Of a stretch of DNA of 64,000 nucleotides, positions 26,545 to 37,178 are shown piece after piece (within the stretch, counting starts at the first letter, position 1; every line of letters starts with the position of its first letter). Position numbers and translations under genes: made by a program. Under the pieces are notes generated by a model. It was not told where the DNA came from. It saw nothing but the letters and a program-made list of their open reading frames with translations, and made no database searches. The stretch is taken from the NCBI RefSeq assembly GCF_039613825.1, contig NZ_CP154826.1, positions 3,534,001-3,598,000 on the forward strand, in the 5' to 3' direction. The DNA comes from Diaminobutyricibacter sp. McL0608 (GTDB lineage Bacteria > Actinomycetota > Actinomycetes > Actinomycetales > Microbacteriaceae).

Positions 26545-27675
26545 CTAGCGGCGCACGGACTTCGTGACGGTGAACTTCGGGTTGCGGGCGACCTGGGTCG
26601 TCGGGCCGACGATCCGTTCGAGCGGGCCGCGGTAGCCGAGGTGCGAGTTCCATACCGCCCAGAGTTCGCCGCCCGGCGCGAGCACACGCGCAGCATCGCC
26701 GAACAACCTGAGGGCCGCGCCCGCATGCACAGCCGCGCCGATGTGGAACGGCGGATTCACGACGATCAGCTCCGCGCTCCCGTCAGGCTGCGACGACAGC
26801 GCGTCATCGCGCACCACTGATACGCGCGCGTCCACGCCGTTGGCGCGCATCGTCTCCCGGGCGGATGCGACGGCAGCCGACGACTGGTCGGTCGCGGTCA
26901 CCCGGATGCTCGGCCGGGCACGCGCAAGCCACGCCGCGATGACGCCGGTGCCGCATCCGAGGTCGATCGCGCTCGACGCATCCGGTCGCGCCTCCTCCAC
27001 TACCGTCAGCAGAAACCGCGTGCCGATGTCGACGGAGGTTCCCGCGAACGCCGCGCCGTGTGCGCACACCCACAGTGCGAGCTCTTCGTCGAACTGTCGT
27101 CGCGGCCACTCGCCGGCCGCGCCCGCCACAACACCGCCGCCGACCGTCAGCACCCGCGCCTTCTGCCGCGCGAGCCCGGCACGCACACTGACGAACGACC
27201 GCTGAAGCACCTCGTTCATGGCTGTGGTCAGGTGTTTCTGCATGCCACCGGCATAGACGGTTACATCCGGATGCGCGTTCCCGGCGATGCATTCCGCGAT
27301 CTCCTCGAGCGCATCCAGGCTCCGGGGCAGGCGCAGCAGCACGGTGCGCGCATCCCGGACGAGCTCGGGAACCAGATCGAGCGAGCGATACGCATCCGTC
27401 ATCCCGAACCGCTCCGCGTTCGCCGCGAGAGCGCGCTCGCCGGCCAGCCCATCCTGGTGCACCCGCATGTCCCGCACCCCGAACCGGGCCGCAGCCCCCA
27501 GGGTCAGCGCGCCGTAGTTGTCGCCGATGACGACGATCTCGCCCGGAAGCTGCGCCGACTCAGCCGCAGTGTCGAGGAGGAGCCGGTCGGCGGCGTCCGC
27601 AGCGAACAGGTTCGGTGCTTCAACATCCGGCCACCGTCGGAGCCCCTCGAACGCGAACTCTCCGGATTCGACCAC
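26545..27675 (-). CDS. Class I SAM methyltransferase, RsmC/RlmG-like
   Basis: About 376 residues from GTG 27675, preceded by AGGAAAGAGG; GTG 27702 is an alternative. The protein has two methyltransferase-like halves. The N-terminal half is degenerate (GEIVVIGDNYGALTLGAA). The C-terminal half is catalytic, with SAM-binding DLGCGTGVIAAWLA and the NPPFH motif typical of enzymes that methylate exocyclic guanine N2 in rRNA. This layout matches RsmC (16S G1207) and RlmG (23S G1835); which of the two cannot be told. It is encoded opposite the ABC operon. Basic C-terminus VARNPKFTVTKSVRR is consistent with RNA binding. Confidence 0.85.
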   Translation of the reverse strand: MVESGEFAFEGLRRWPDVEAPNLFAADAADRLLLDTAAESAQLPGEIVVIGDNYGALTLGAAARFGVRDMRVHQDGLAGERALAANAERFGMTDAYRSLDLVPELVRDARTVLLRLPRSLDALEEIAECIAGNAHPDVTVYAGGMQKHLTTAMNEVLQRSFVSVRAGLARQKARVLTVGGGVVAGAAGEWPRRQFDEELALWVCAHGAAFAGTSVDIGTRFLLTVVEEARPDASSAIDLGCGTGVIAAWLARARPSIRVTATDQSSAAVASARETMRANGVDARVSVVRDDALSSQPDGSAELIVVNPPFHIGAAVHAGAALRLFGDAARVLAPGGELWAVWNSHLGYRGPLERIVGPTTQVARNPKFTVTKSVRR

Positions 27676-27710
27676 GCCCTCTTTCCTACCACCTCGAACC
27701 ACCCTGCTTC

Positions 27711-27771
27711 GTCGAGCACACGAAAAGTCCGCCTATCCCCGCGGTTCGGGATGCTTTTGCCTGTGCTCGAC
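27711..27771 (-). terminator. Long-stem hairpin after the GH3 gene
   Basis: GTCGAGCACA (27711-27720) and TGTGCTCGAC (27762-27771) are perfect arms. Inner GAAAAG and CTTTTG extend the stem. It begins four bases past the GH3 stop and probably terminates that leftward transcript. Confidence 0.65.
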
Positions 27772-27774
27772 GAA

Positions 27775-30345
27775 TCAGGAGATGTCGACGTCGATGCTCG
27801 ACGCGAGGTCGGCGACCGAGGAGCCGACGTGCACGCGGTAGGTGCCGGGTTCCGTGCGCCAGGCGTGGTCATCCACCGACCAGTACTGCAGCGAACGCGG
27901 CTCGATGGTGGCGGATGCGGTGACCGACTCGCCGGATTCGGCACGGACGACCGCGTACCCGGCCAGCCAGAGCGCCGGGCGCTCCACCGCCGACTCCGAC
28001 ACGCGCGACAGGTACATCTGGACGACGTGCTTGCCGGCGCGCGAGCCGGTGTTCGTCACCGGGACGGACACGGTGAAGCCGCCGGCAGCATCCGCTGCAT
28101 CGGCAACCCGGGCCTCGCCCAGTTCCCACGTCGTGTACCCGAGCCCCTGGCCGAATGCGATCGCGGGCGCAGGACCCCCGAGCGCAGCGCGCCGCGCCCA
28201 CTCGCGGTAGCCGACATTCAGGCCCTCGGTGTAGAACAGCTTCCCGTCGACCGGTTCGACCTGCCACACCGGGACGTCGTCCTCGGCGGCCGCCCAGGTC
28301 GTCGGGATGCGCCCACCCGGCTCGCGAACGCCGCTCACGACGTCCGCCAGAGCGTCGCCCATCTCCTGCCCGGGGAACCAGGTCAGCAGCACGGCGGGCG
28401 CCTCGTCGATCCACGGCATGATCACGGGGCCACCCGAGTTGACCACGACGACCGTGCGCGGGTTGGCGGCGATCACGCGCCTCACCAGCTCATCCTGACC
28501 GGCAGGCAGCCGCAGGTCCGCGCGGTCGAAGCCTTCGGACTCGAGCTGCTCCGTCGTTCCGACGACGACGACCGCCACATCCGACGACGCGGCCAGCGCG
28601 ACCGCGCGCTCGAGCTCGGCATCGGCCGCGGCGAACGGCTCCTCGTAGCCGAGAGTGAACATCACCGCAGGCACGCCGCCCTGGCGCATCGGCTCGTGAA
28701 GCAGCCGCAACTCGACCTGCTGACCGGCTGCCAAGCGCACCGGGAACACCTGTTTCGGCGGGTTCAGGAACGCCATGAACGGATCCGTGCCCTCGGGGAA
28801 GAACAATCCGTCGCTCTTGTTCTCGCCGTCGACGTCGAAGCGGAAGGTCCCGAGGCCGGCGAACCCGACCGAGTACTCGCCGCCCTCGGGAGCGGTGAAC
28901 GTCGCCGTGACTTCGACGACGGCGGTATCCGCGAGCACAGGGTCGCCGAGCCAGGCGAGCCGGCCGCCGACACGGTGCTCGTCGAGCACGACCGAGCCGT
29001 CGTCGGCGAGGAACCGCACGTGAACGCCCGGCTCACCCGTCACGGGATCGGTGACGACGGTCGGCTCGAACGGAAGGATCGACTCGGACGCCTTCACCCC
29101 CGGCGCGAACCGCACCGAGTCCGCGCCGAACGCGGTCAGGAGACCGGCGAGCGGTGTCACGACGTGGTCGGGGAACACAGTGGCGGAACCGCCGCCCTGG
29201 CTGCGCGCGACCTTGGCGTGCTGGCCGATGACCGCGATCGTCTGGCCACCGGCAGTGTCGAGCGGGAGGATTCCGTCGTTGCGGACGAGCACCATCCCGT
29301 CGGCGGCCGCCTCACGCAGGAGGGAGGTGACCTCCTCGACAGGCCAGGGCTGTGCGACGGGTGCCGCAGCATCCACATCCCGAAGCGCGCCGAGCCGGCC
29401 GGCGAGCCGCAGGATCCGCAGCACTTTCGCATCCACCGCAGCTCCGCCGACCTGTCCGGCGCGGACCGCCTCGACCAGCGCATCCCCCCAGACGCCGTCG
29501 GGGCCGGGCATCGCGAGATCCTGAGCCGAATTGCCCGCTGCGACCGTGTCGCGAACGCCCATCCAGTCGGAGACGACGACGCCGTCGAAGCCCCACTCGT
29601 CCTTCAGCGGCGACGTGAGCAGGTCGTTCTCGGTCATCGTGACGCCGTTCACCGCGTTGTACGACGACATGACCACCCACGCTCCGCCCTCGGTGACCAT
29701 CCGTTCGAACGGGGCGAGGTAGACCTCGCGCAGGGTGCGCTCGTCGACAGTCACGTCGACAGTCATCCGCTCGGTCTCGCTGTCGTTGGCGACATAGTGC
29801 TTCGGCGTCGCCGCCACGCCACCCGACTGGATGCCCTTCACGAACGCCGTGCCGACCACGCCGGAAAGCCACGGGTCCTCGCTGTACGCCTCGAAGTGAC
29901 GGCCGCCACGTGGCGAGCGCTGGATGTTCACCGTCGGGCCGAGCGCGACCCCGACACCCTTGCGCCGGGCCTCGGCGGCGATGAGGCGGCCCAGCCGGTG
30001 CACGAGGTCGACATCCCAGGATGCGGCGAGCGAGGTCGGCGAGGGAAGGCTCGCCGAACTGTCGCGCTCATCCCAGGCCGCGCCGCGCACACCGGCCGGG
30101 CCATCCGACACCATGATCGTCTCGAGGCCGATCTCGGGCTCGTCGTGCAGGGTCCAGAACGTGGCGCCCGTCAGCAGCCGCACCTTCTGCTCCAGCGTGA
30201 GCCGGGCGAGGAGGGAGGCGATCGTCGCCTCGTCGCCGGGGGCGCCTGTGGTGGTCACGGGCGAACCGCCTTCGGGGGCTTCGGTGGCTTCGGGCGCTTC
30301 GGTGGCGGATGCCGTGGTGGCGGATGCTTCAGGTGTCGCGTTCAT
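27775..30345 (-). CDS. Glycoside hydrolase family 3 beta-glucosidase with PA14 domain
   Basis: An 856-residue enzyme without signal peptide, so cytoplasmic. After a Pro/Thr/Ala-rich N-terminus comes the GH3 barrel: SDGPAGVRG, GRHFEAYSEDPWLSG, GGVAATPKHYVANDSE, and the nucleophile Asp260 in VVVSDWMGV. The second alpha/beta domain follows, then a PA14-type insert (about residues 400-540; VRFLADDGSVVLDEH, FAGLGTFRFDVDGE), then a C-terminal fibronectin-III-like domain (GKHVVQMYLS). It hydrolyses terminal beta-glucosides. It is downstream of the MFS transporter in one operon, presumably taking the imported sugar. The LacI regulator is divergent. Confidence 0.92.
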   Translation of the reverse strand: MNATPEASATTASATEAPEATEAPEGGSPVTTTGAPGDEATIASLLARLTLEQKVRLLTGATFWTLHDEPEIGLETIMVSDGPAGVRGAAWDERDSSASLPSPTSLAASWDVDLVHRLGRLIAAEARRKGVGVALGPTVNIQRSPRGGRHFEAYSEDPWLSGVVGTAFVKGIQSGGVAATPKHYVANDSETERMTVDVTVDERTLREVYLAPFERMVTEGGAWVVMSSYNAVNGVTMTENDLLTSPLKDEWGFDGVVVSDWMGVRDTVAAGNSAQDLAMPGPDGVWGDALVEAVRAGQVGGAAVDAKVLRILRLAGRLGALRDVDAAAPVAQPWPVEEVTSLLREAAADGMVLVRNDGILPLDTAGGQTIAVIGQHAKVARSQGGGSATVFPDHVVTPLAGLLTAFGADSVRFAPGVKASESILPFEPTVVTDPVTGEPGVHVRFLADDGSVVLDEHRVGGRLAWLGDPVLADTAVVEVTATFTAPEGGEYSVGFAGLGTFRFDVDGENKSDGLFFPEGTDPFMAFLNPPKQVFPVRLAAGQQVELRLLHEPMRQGGVPAVMFTLGYEEPFAAADAELERAVALAASSDVAVVVVGTTEQLESEGFDRADLRLPAGQDELVRRVIAANPRTVVVVNSGGPVIMPWIDEAPAVLLTWFPGQEMGDALADVVSGVREPGGRIPTTWAAAEDDVPVWQVEPVDGKLFYTEGLNVGYREWARRAALGGPAPAIAFGQGLGYTTWELGEARVADAADAAGGFTVSVPVTNTGSRAGKHVVQMYLSRVSESAVERPALWLAGYAVVRAESGESVTASATIEPRSLQYWSVDDHAWRTEPGTYRVHVGSSVADLASSIDVDIS

Positions 30346-30410
30346 GGTTGCCTTGCGTTTAGTGCGTGGATGTGTCGGGACGGGTCAGGATGCAGTGAGC
30401 GCGTTGTGCG

Positions 30411-31766
30411 CTACCTGACCGACTTGATCGGGATGACGGCGAGAGCTCCCAGGATCGCGATGACGATGCCGATCGGGAACAGCGGCGCGTAGCTGTTGCC
30501 GAATGCGACCACGATCGCGCCGGCGATTCCGGGGGCGAGGGTCTGCGGCAGGGTGGCTGCGATGTTGAGCACGCCGAGGTCCTTGGCGAAGTCGTTCTTC
30601 GACGGGAGCACCTCGCTCATCAGGGCCTGGTCGACACCCTGGTACGCGCCGAAGCCGAGGCCGCTCACGAAAGAGAAGAGCAGCATGCCGGTGAGGGTCG
30701 GCATGATGATCGGGAACCCGAGCGAAATGGCGAGGATGAGGCCGGCGACGACGGCGACGATGCGGCGACGACCCAGGCGGTCGGACAGCGGGCCCGCGAT
30801 CACGGTGGCGATGATGATGCCGACGAGGCTGGTGATGCCGAGGAGCGGGACGACCGTGACGGCCTTGTCGCCCAGACCGATGAAGTCCTGCAGGATGTAC
30901 AGCTGGTATCCGGTGACCATGAAGTAGCCGCCGAAGAGAAGAAGTCGGCCGGTGAAGCCCCAGAAGAAGTCCGGGTGCTTGCGCGGGCTGACCCAGAACG
31001 TCTTGAGGAACGTCGTGAAGTTGAACGGCGGCTTGGGCTCGCCCTTGTTCGACTTGTCCGGGTTGAGCACGACGAAAAGCACGGTCACGACGAGCGCGAA
31101 GCCACCGAAGACGAGGTAGCCGGCGGGGATCGCCGTCGCGAACTGTGCACCGACGATCTGGCCACCGAGAGCGCCGAGCATCGAGCCGAGCCCGGCGAAG
31201 GCGGAGAAGACGCCACGGGCGGAGTTCGGGACGCGGTCCGGAAGGATCGCGCTCAGCGGACCCTGGGCGAAGTTGTAGACGACCTGCACGATGACCCACG
31301 CGATCGCGAGCTGCACCAGTGTGTTCGCTGCGCCCATTCCGATGAGTGCGAGGCCGCCGACCAGCGTGCCACCGACCATCCAGGGTGCGCGGCGGCCGAA
31401 CTTGCTGCGGGTGCGGTCGGAGACGAGACCGGCGATCGGCTGCGCGAGCATGGCCGCGAAGGCGCCGACGGTAGCGATGACAGCGAGTGCGCCCGCCTTG
31501 CCGGCGTCACCGGTGATGCCCTGGACCTGCAAGGGAAGGAGGATGCCGGGCACGGCGCCCCAGATGAGGAAGATGCCGATGTTGGCGACGAGGGTCGACC
31601 ACATGAGCTTGCGGAGGCCGGGGATGCGGACCTCCTTGCCGCCGACCGCCTCAGCGGGAGAGGCGGTGAAGTTCGGAGCTTCGACGGTGCCGGCGAGGGC
31701 TGTGGCGATGATCGGCTCCGCGGTCGGGCTGGATTCGCCCGACGGCGTCGTGGACTGCGTTGTCAC
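30411..31766 (-). CDS. MFS transporter, probable beta-glucoside/sugar importer
   Basis: A 451-residue protein starting at GTG 31766, with AAAGGA upstream. About 12 membrane helices follow a 50-residue soluble N-terminus. [16 protein letters not shown] between helices 2 and 3 is the conserved MFS loop A motif (DRxxxxxGRR), and SDRLGRRR is its second-half counterpart. It stands 65 bases upstream of the GH3 gene in the same direction, so sugar import followed by intracellular hydrolysis is likely. The promoter carries a LacI-type operator over its -10. Confidence 0.88.
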   Translation of the reverse strand: MTTQSTTPSGESSPTAEPIIATALAGTVEAPNFTASPAEAVGGKEVRIPGLRKLMWSTLVANIGIFLIWGAVPGILLPLQVQGITGDAGKAGALAVIATVGAFAAMLAQPIAGLVSDRTRSKFGRRAPWMVGGTLVGGLALIGMGAANTLVQLAIAWVIVQVVYNFAQGPLSAILPDRVPNSARGVFSAFAGLGSMLGALGGQIVGAQFATAIPAGYLVFGGFALVVTVLFVVLNPDKSNKGEPKPPFNFTTFLKTFWVSPRKHPDFFWGFTGRLLLFGGYFMVTGYQLYILQDFIGLGDKAVTVVPLLGITSLVGIIIATVIAGPLSDRLGRRRIVAVVAGLILAISLGFPIIMPTLTGMLLFSFVSGLGFGAYQGVDQALMSEVLPSKNDFAKDLGVLNIAATLPQTLAPGIAGAIVVAFGNSYAPLFPIGIVIAILGALAVIPIKSVR

Positions 31767-31801
31767 GGTTGGGGGTCCTTTCAGCGCAGGCGACGATGCC
31801 T

Positions 31802-31843
31802 GCTAACTCGCGTAACCATACGCGCTGTCTCCTCCGAATACAA
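31802..31843 (-). promoter_or_regulatory. MFS/GH3 promoter with LacI-type operator O1
   Basis: On the minus strand TTGTAT (31843-31838), a 17-base spacer and TATGGT (31820-31815) form a good promoter. The operator (GCTAACTCGCGTAACC, plus strand 31802-31817) overlaps the -10, a position expected for repression. Confidence 0.72.
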
Positions 31844-31860
31844 CCCACTACTCGGTTTTT

Positions 31861-31876
31861 GTTTACGCGCGTTAGC
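31861..31876. promoter_or_regulatory. LacI-type operator O2 upstream of the lacI-family gene
   Basis: GTTTACGCGCGTTAGC is the inverted match of O1 (14 of 16 positions) with a central CGCG. It lies upstream of TAGACT (31898-31903), the likely -10 for the regulator starting at 31914. Two sites 59 bases apart could allow looping. Confidence 0.72.
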
Positions 31877-31913
31877 AATGCAAGCTTTTTATCAATCTAG
31901 ACTGTGTCCTGCC

Positions 31914-32948
31914 ATGTTCACGCCACAGGTCGTCAAAGCACCGACGAGCAGCGACGTCGCCCTCGCCGCCGGGGTGTCGCGCGCGACCGTGTCGTTCGTG
32001 CTCAACGACAAACCCAACTCGCGGGTGTCTGATGACACCCGGCACCGCGTGCTCGAAGCCGCCCGGCTCCTCGGCTACACCCCCAACTCTGCGGCTCGCT
32101 CCCTGGCGAGCGGCGAACTCGCCTCCGGCTTCCTCATCCCCCAGCCCGCCCGCGACTACGGCGCGGCCGTCGACCGGGCATTCGAGCGGGTCCTTACCGA
32201 GACAGCGGACGACGGAACGGACGCCGTCTGGTACACCGACCGCGAGCAGACGGGTATCGAGGCAGCGCACCTGTGGGCCAAATACCGCCCGGAAGCCGTA
32301 CTGGCCGAAGCGGAACGGTGCGACGAGGCGGCGACCGAAGTGCTGCGGCTCGCGGGAGTGCGGGCGCTCGTCGTGTACGGGAGCGCATCCGTCGACTACG
32401 CACCGTCCCTGGCGGTGCCGCAGGAACCGTTCGGGCGCCTCGCGGCCGAACACCTTCTCACCCTCGGGCATCGCCGGCTCGCGTTCCTGCTGCCGACCGC
32501 GGATCGTGCGCTCGCGAGCGCACGCGAACGTCTCCGCGGGGCGGCGGATGCGGCGAGCGCGGCAGGCGCGACCCTCACCGTTGCGAACGCCGCCGGCACC
32601 GCCGCGTCGTTGCGCGACTGGGCCCACGGCTGGCGTTTCGACCCGGCGGCGCCGACCGGGATCATCGCGGCGGACGACCGGCTCGCGATGGCGGCGATCC
32701 GTGCACTGACGGATGCGGGTGTGCGGGTGCCGGCCGACGCATCCGTCATCGGGGCCGACGACCACCCACCTGCCGCCGAGTTCATCCCGCGCCTGACGAC
32801 GGTGTCGTTCCCGTCGGCGGTGCTCGCCGAGGCGTTGCTCGACGCGTTCGCGCGGATGCGCTCCGGGACGCGCGTCGACCGGGTGCGCCTACCCGAGTTG
32901 GCGGTCATCCCCCGCGAGTCGACCGCGCCGCCCGTCGCGCGCCCCTAG
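31914..32948 (+). CDS. LacI-family transcriptional regulator
   Basis: A 344-residue regulator; ATG 31914 lies about ten bases past a TAGACT -10, so the transcript is leaderless or nearly so. The N-terminal helix-turn-helix [20 protein letters not shown] (11-30) and hinge [11 protein letters not shown] are typical. The periplasmic-binding-like core has [13 protein letters not shown] and the [11 protein letters not shown] motif. It is divergent from the MFS transporter and beta-glucosidase genes, and two matching palindromic operators lie between them. It likely represses sugar uptake and hydrolysis until a glucoside is present. Confidence 0.9.
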   Translation: MFTPQVVKAPTSSDVALAAGVSRATVSFVLNDKPNSRVSDDTRHRVLEAARLLGYTPNSAARSLASGELASGFLIPQPARDYGAAVDRAFERVLTETADDGTDAVWYTDREQTGIEAAHLWAKYRPEAVLAEAERCDEAATEVLRLAGVRALVVYGSASVDYAPSLAVPQEPFGRLAAEHLLTLGHRRLAFLLPTADRALASARERLRGAADAASAAGATLTVANAAGTAASLRDWAHGWRFDPAAPTGIIAADDRLAMAAIRALTDAGVRVPADASVIGADDHPPAAEFIPRLTTVSFPSAVLAEALLDAFARMRSGTRVDRVRLPELAVIPRESTAPPVARP

Positions 32949-32990
32949 GTCGCCGCGCCCGCAGGTCGCGCGCCCGAGGTCGCGCGCACG

Positions 32991-33141
32991 GGTCGCCAAT
33001 CCTTTGGCAACCAATCACGCCAGGGTGTCACCTTTTGGCAACCAATCGCGCGTCGCCCGCTCCACCGATACCCGCCGCAAGATTGGTCGCCAAAAGTTTG
33101 GCGACCAACCCTCGCCGGGACCCGTTTTCTGGCAACCAATC
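32991..33141. repeat. Cluster of TTTGGCRACCAATC motifs in direct and inverted orientation
   Basis: Direct copies lie at 33003-33016, 33034-33047, 33097-33108 (partial) and 33128-33141, and an inverted copy at 33081-33095. Starts are 31, 63 and 31 bases apart, a roughly 31-base phase. The 33083-33108 pair makes a perfect 12-base stem, likely a terminator between the convergent lacI-type and kbl genes. Together they resemble a REP/BIME-like extragenic element. Confidence 0.75.
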
Positions 33142-33239
33142 GCAGCTCCGGCGGGTGCCTCATCGATTCGATGCCACCCAATTCGGTTCGCAGAACGGCG
33201 GTGTCCGGCGAGGACGGCCGCGCCCGCACCGCAGCGACC

Positions 33240-34420
<1,181 letters not shown>

Positions 34421-34421
<1 letters not shown>

Positions 34422-35464
34422 CAGAGTTCCGTCCAATCGAGGATGACTTTGCCGCCGTGTGCCGATGCTGCTGCGGCGAACCCGTCTTCCCAGCGGCTCG
34501 CCGGGAACCGGTCGGAGACGATCGAGGCGATCGCGGTGCGCAGCGTCGCGCTGGTCTGCAGCATCGCGCCCATCGCGTTCCAGGTCTCGAACATCTCACG
34601 ACCGTAGATGCCCTTGAGGGTGAGCATGTGGGTGACCACGATTCCCCAGTCGACGGCGATCTGGGTCGACGGCAGGCCGAGCATCGCGATCCGTCCGCCG
34701 TGGTTCATGTTCTCGATCATCTGCGGCAGCGCGGTCGGGGCGCCGCTCATCTCGAACCCGACGTCGAAGCCTTCGCGCATGCCGAGCGCGGTCTGCGCAT
34801 CCCGGATGGTCGCGTTGCGCACATCGACGGTGAAATCGGCGCCCATCCCTTCGGCGAGCGCCAGCCGGTCGGGGCTGATGTCGGTTCCGACGATGAACCG
34901 GGCACCCACGTGACGGGCGACCGCGATCGCCATCAGGCCGATCGGTCCGCAACCGGCGACCAGCACATCCTCACCCACCACCGGGAACGCGAGAGCGGTG
35001 TGCACCGCGTTGCCGAGCGGATCGAAGAGCGCACCGACGTCGGGCTCGATCGAGGAGTGATGCACCCACGCGTTGGTCGCAGGCAGCGTGAGGTATTCGG
35101 CGAAGGCGCCGTTGCGCTGCACGCCCAGGCCCTGGGTGCGGATACACATCTGCCGGCGTCCGGCGCGGCAGTTGCGACACGTGCCGCAGACGATGTGGCC
35201 CTCGCCGGAGACCAGGTCGCCGACGGCGACGTCGTGCACCAGCGGGCCGACCTCGACGACCTCGCCGAAGAACTCGTGCCCGGGGATCAGCGGAGCTTTG
35301 ACGGCCGAGGCCGCCCAGTCGTCCCAGCGGAGAATGTGCAGGTCAGTCCCGCAGATACCGGTGCGCAGCACGCGGACCTTGACATCCTCCGGCCCGGTCT
35401 CGGGCTCGGGAACGTCGATCAGTTCGAGGCCTGCTGCAGCCTCGGCTTTGTAAAGGGCCTTCAT
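34421..35464 (-). CDS. tdh: L-threonine 3-dehydrogenase
   Basis: A 347-residue zinc MDR enzyme oxidising L-threonine to 2-amino-3-oxobutanoate with NAD. ATG 35464 is chosen with AGAAGG five bases upstream; GTG 35470 is a near alternative. Catalytic zinc ligands are Cys38 and His63-Glu64 (PGHEFFGE). Structural zinc cysteines are Cys93, 96, 99 and 107. [16 protein letters not shown] is the NAD-binding site. The overlap with kbl confirms the pathway. Length and motif order match Tdh closely. Confidence 0.93.
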
Positions 35465-35625
35465 CGCCACCTTCTCGCTTCGTCGTGTGAAGTGTCGTGC
35501 ATCAGGGCTCTTGTGGAGCCCGCTTCACTCTACGACGACTCACGGATGCTCGCCGCACGCATTACGCGCCCCGCCCCACCCACCCCGCCCCACCCCGCTC
35601 CGTCGAGTGGATCGGGAGGAGGAGC

Positions 35626-36051
35626 TCAGTCGCGGTCGAGGGGGCGCCAGACGACGATCTGGTTGCTGCGACGCATCCGCGTACCGGCGCGCAGCGAGAT
35701 GACTTCGCCGGCCGAACCCGCGGCGAACACGCGGCGCCCGGGGCGGTTGAGCAGTTCATCCGACAGCGCAGCCTCGAGTTCGCGGATGCGCCCCGTGAGA
35801 GCGCCCACCTGGTCTTCGAGTTCGAGGATCCGGCGGATGCCCTCCAGGCTCACGCCTTCGGCTCCCAGCCGCGAGATCTCCTGCAGTTTCGCAACGTCGC
35901 GCATCGAGTACCGACGGGATTTGCCTGGCGTGCGCGACGGGCTCACGAGCCCGAGCCGGTCGTACTGACGAAGCGTCTGAGGGTGCATCCCGGCCAGTTC
36001 GGCCGCGACGGAGATGACGAAGACCTGAGTGTGCTCGTCGATGTTGGCCAT
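35626..36051 (-). CDS. hspR: HspR, MerR-type heat-shock repressor
   Basis: A 141-residue repressor starting at ATG 36051, one base past the dnaJ stop. The MerR helix-turn-helix reads ISVAAELAGMHPQTLRQYDR (residues 14-33), followed by the wing GLVSPSRTPGKSRRYS. LEGIRRILELEDQV leads into a helical C-terminus rich in basic residues. HspR binds HAIR elements with DnaK as co-repressor, so titration of DnaK by unfolded proteins relieves repression. It is the last gene of the dnaK operon, which carries two HAIR sites; a third lies before clpB. Confidence 0.93.
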   Translation of the reverse strand: MANIDEHTQVFVISVAAELAGMHPQTLRQYDRLGLVSPSRTPGKSRRYSMRDVAKLQEISRLGAEGVSLEGIRRILELEDQVGALTGRIRELEAALSDELLNRPGRRVFAAGSAGEVISLRAGTRMRRSNQIVVWRPLDRD

Positions 36052-36052
36052 G

Positions 36053-37036
36053 TCAGCCTCGCGACCTCGCGAGCAGGTCGTCGCGCGGGTTCTCGTCGGG
36101 CAGTTTCTCGACGAAGCCGCGCAGGGCCTCCTCGGCGTCGGCCGACAGGTGCGACGGCACGGCGATCTGGACGACCGCCAGCAGGTCACCGGTGCCCTTC
36201 GGAGTCTGCACTCCGCGACCCTTCACGCGCAACACGCGTCCGCTCGGGGTCCCCGGTGCCACCCGCAGCTTGACCGGCTCGCCGCCGAGCGTGGGAACCT
36301 CGATGGTCGCACCGAGCGCCGCCTCGGCGAACGTCACGGGAACGGTCACGCGGAGGTTGAGCCCTTCGCGTTCGAAGACAGGATGCTTGCGGACGGTCAC
36401 GGTGAGAACGATATCGCCCGACTCGCCGCCGTCGGGACTCGGCTGCCCTTTGCCGCGCAGCTTGATCTTCTGGCCGTCTGCGACGCCGGCGGGGATCTTG
36501 ACCTTGATCGGCTTGCCGTCGGCGGCCTGGAGGGTGATCGTCTCGCCGCGGGTCGCGGTGATGAAGTCGATGGTCGTCGTGGCGGTCACGTCGCGGCCTC
36601 GCGTCGGTCCGCCGTAGCCGCGGAACCCGCCGGTGGTAGAACCGAACCGGCCGTCGCCGAACATGCTGCCGAAGATGTCGTCGAACTGGCCGCCCTGCTG
36701 GGTGGTGTACCCGCGCTGGCCGCCCTGCCCGAACATCCCGCCGAAGACGTCGTCGAAGCCGCCCTGCCCGGCCGAACCGGGAGCCGTGAAGCGGGCGCCG
36801 GAACCCATGGCCCGGATCTGGTCGTACTCCTTGCGCTGCTCCTCGTCGCTCAGCACCGAATACGCTTCGCTGATCTCCTTGAACTTCGCCTCAGAGGCGG
36901 CGTCGCCCGGGTTCGAGTCCGGATGGTATTTGCGTGCGAGCTTGCGGTACGTCTTCTTGAGTTCGGCCGCGCTGACGTCCTTGGAGACGCCCAGGACCTT
37001 GTAGAAGTCCTTGTCGAACCAGTCCTGGCTTGCCAT
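36053..37036 (-). CDS. dnaJ: DnaJ-family co-chaperone without zinc-finger domain (CbpA-like)
   Basis: A 327-residue J-protein. The J-domain carries the HPD motif at residues 38-40 (KYHPDSN). A Gly/Phe-rich linker spans about 75-145 (FDDVFGGMFGQGG). The C-terminal substrate-binding repeats begin at about DVTATTTIDF. The four CxxCxGxG zinc motifs of type I DnaJ are absent and no cysteine cluster is visible, so it is a type II protein. It stimulates DnaK ATPase. It lies 142 bases after grpE, and hairpins occupy that spacer. Confidence 0.92.
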   Translation of the reverse strand: MASQDWFDKDFYKVLGVSKDVSAAELKKTYRKLARKYHPDSNPGDAASEAKFKEISEAYSVLSDEEQRKEYDQIRAMGSGARFTAPGSAGQGGFDDVFGGMFGQGGQRGYTTQQGGQFDDIFGSMFGDGRFGSTTGGFRGYGGPTRGRDVTATTTIDFITATRGETITLQAADGKPIKVKIPAGVADGQKIKLRGKGQPSPDGGESGDIVLTVTVRKHPVFEREGLNLRVTVPVTFAEAALGATIEVPTLGGEPVKLRVAPGTPSGRVLRVKGRGVQTPKGTGDLLAVVQIAVPSHLSADAEEALRGFVEKLPDENPRDDLLARSRG

Positions 37037-37088
37037 GGCGCCTCCTCTCCCTCTTATCTAACCGTGCGCAATTCGAGAAAGTCTGTTT

Positions 37089-37168
37089 TCTGACGCGAAA
37101 AGCGTCACGTCTGCCCCACCGCCCGGTGCTCTCCCGAATTGCGAAGGAGGAGCGGGCGGATGGGGCAG
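37089..37168 (-). terminator. Hairpins between grpE and dnaJ
   Basis: TGACGC-GAAAA-GCGTCA (37089-37105) is a short hairpin. CTGCCCCACCGCCCG (37111-37125) pairs with CGGGCGGATGGGGCAG (37153-37168), leaving one bulged base. They could reduce dnaJ-hspR expression relative to dnaK-grpE. Confidence 0.6.
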
Positions 37169-37178
37169 ACGGATGCTG

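Noticed and set aside
27058-30492. 1144-codon open frame on the plus strand
   Set aside because: It is antisense to the methyltransferase and GH3 genes, is very Arg/His/Asp-rich, has no domain motif, and is explained by high-GC codon bias.
32991-33141. Possible CRISPR array
   Set aside because: Repeats are only 12-15 bases, spacing is mixed, orientation is mixed and no cas genes are present.
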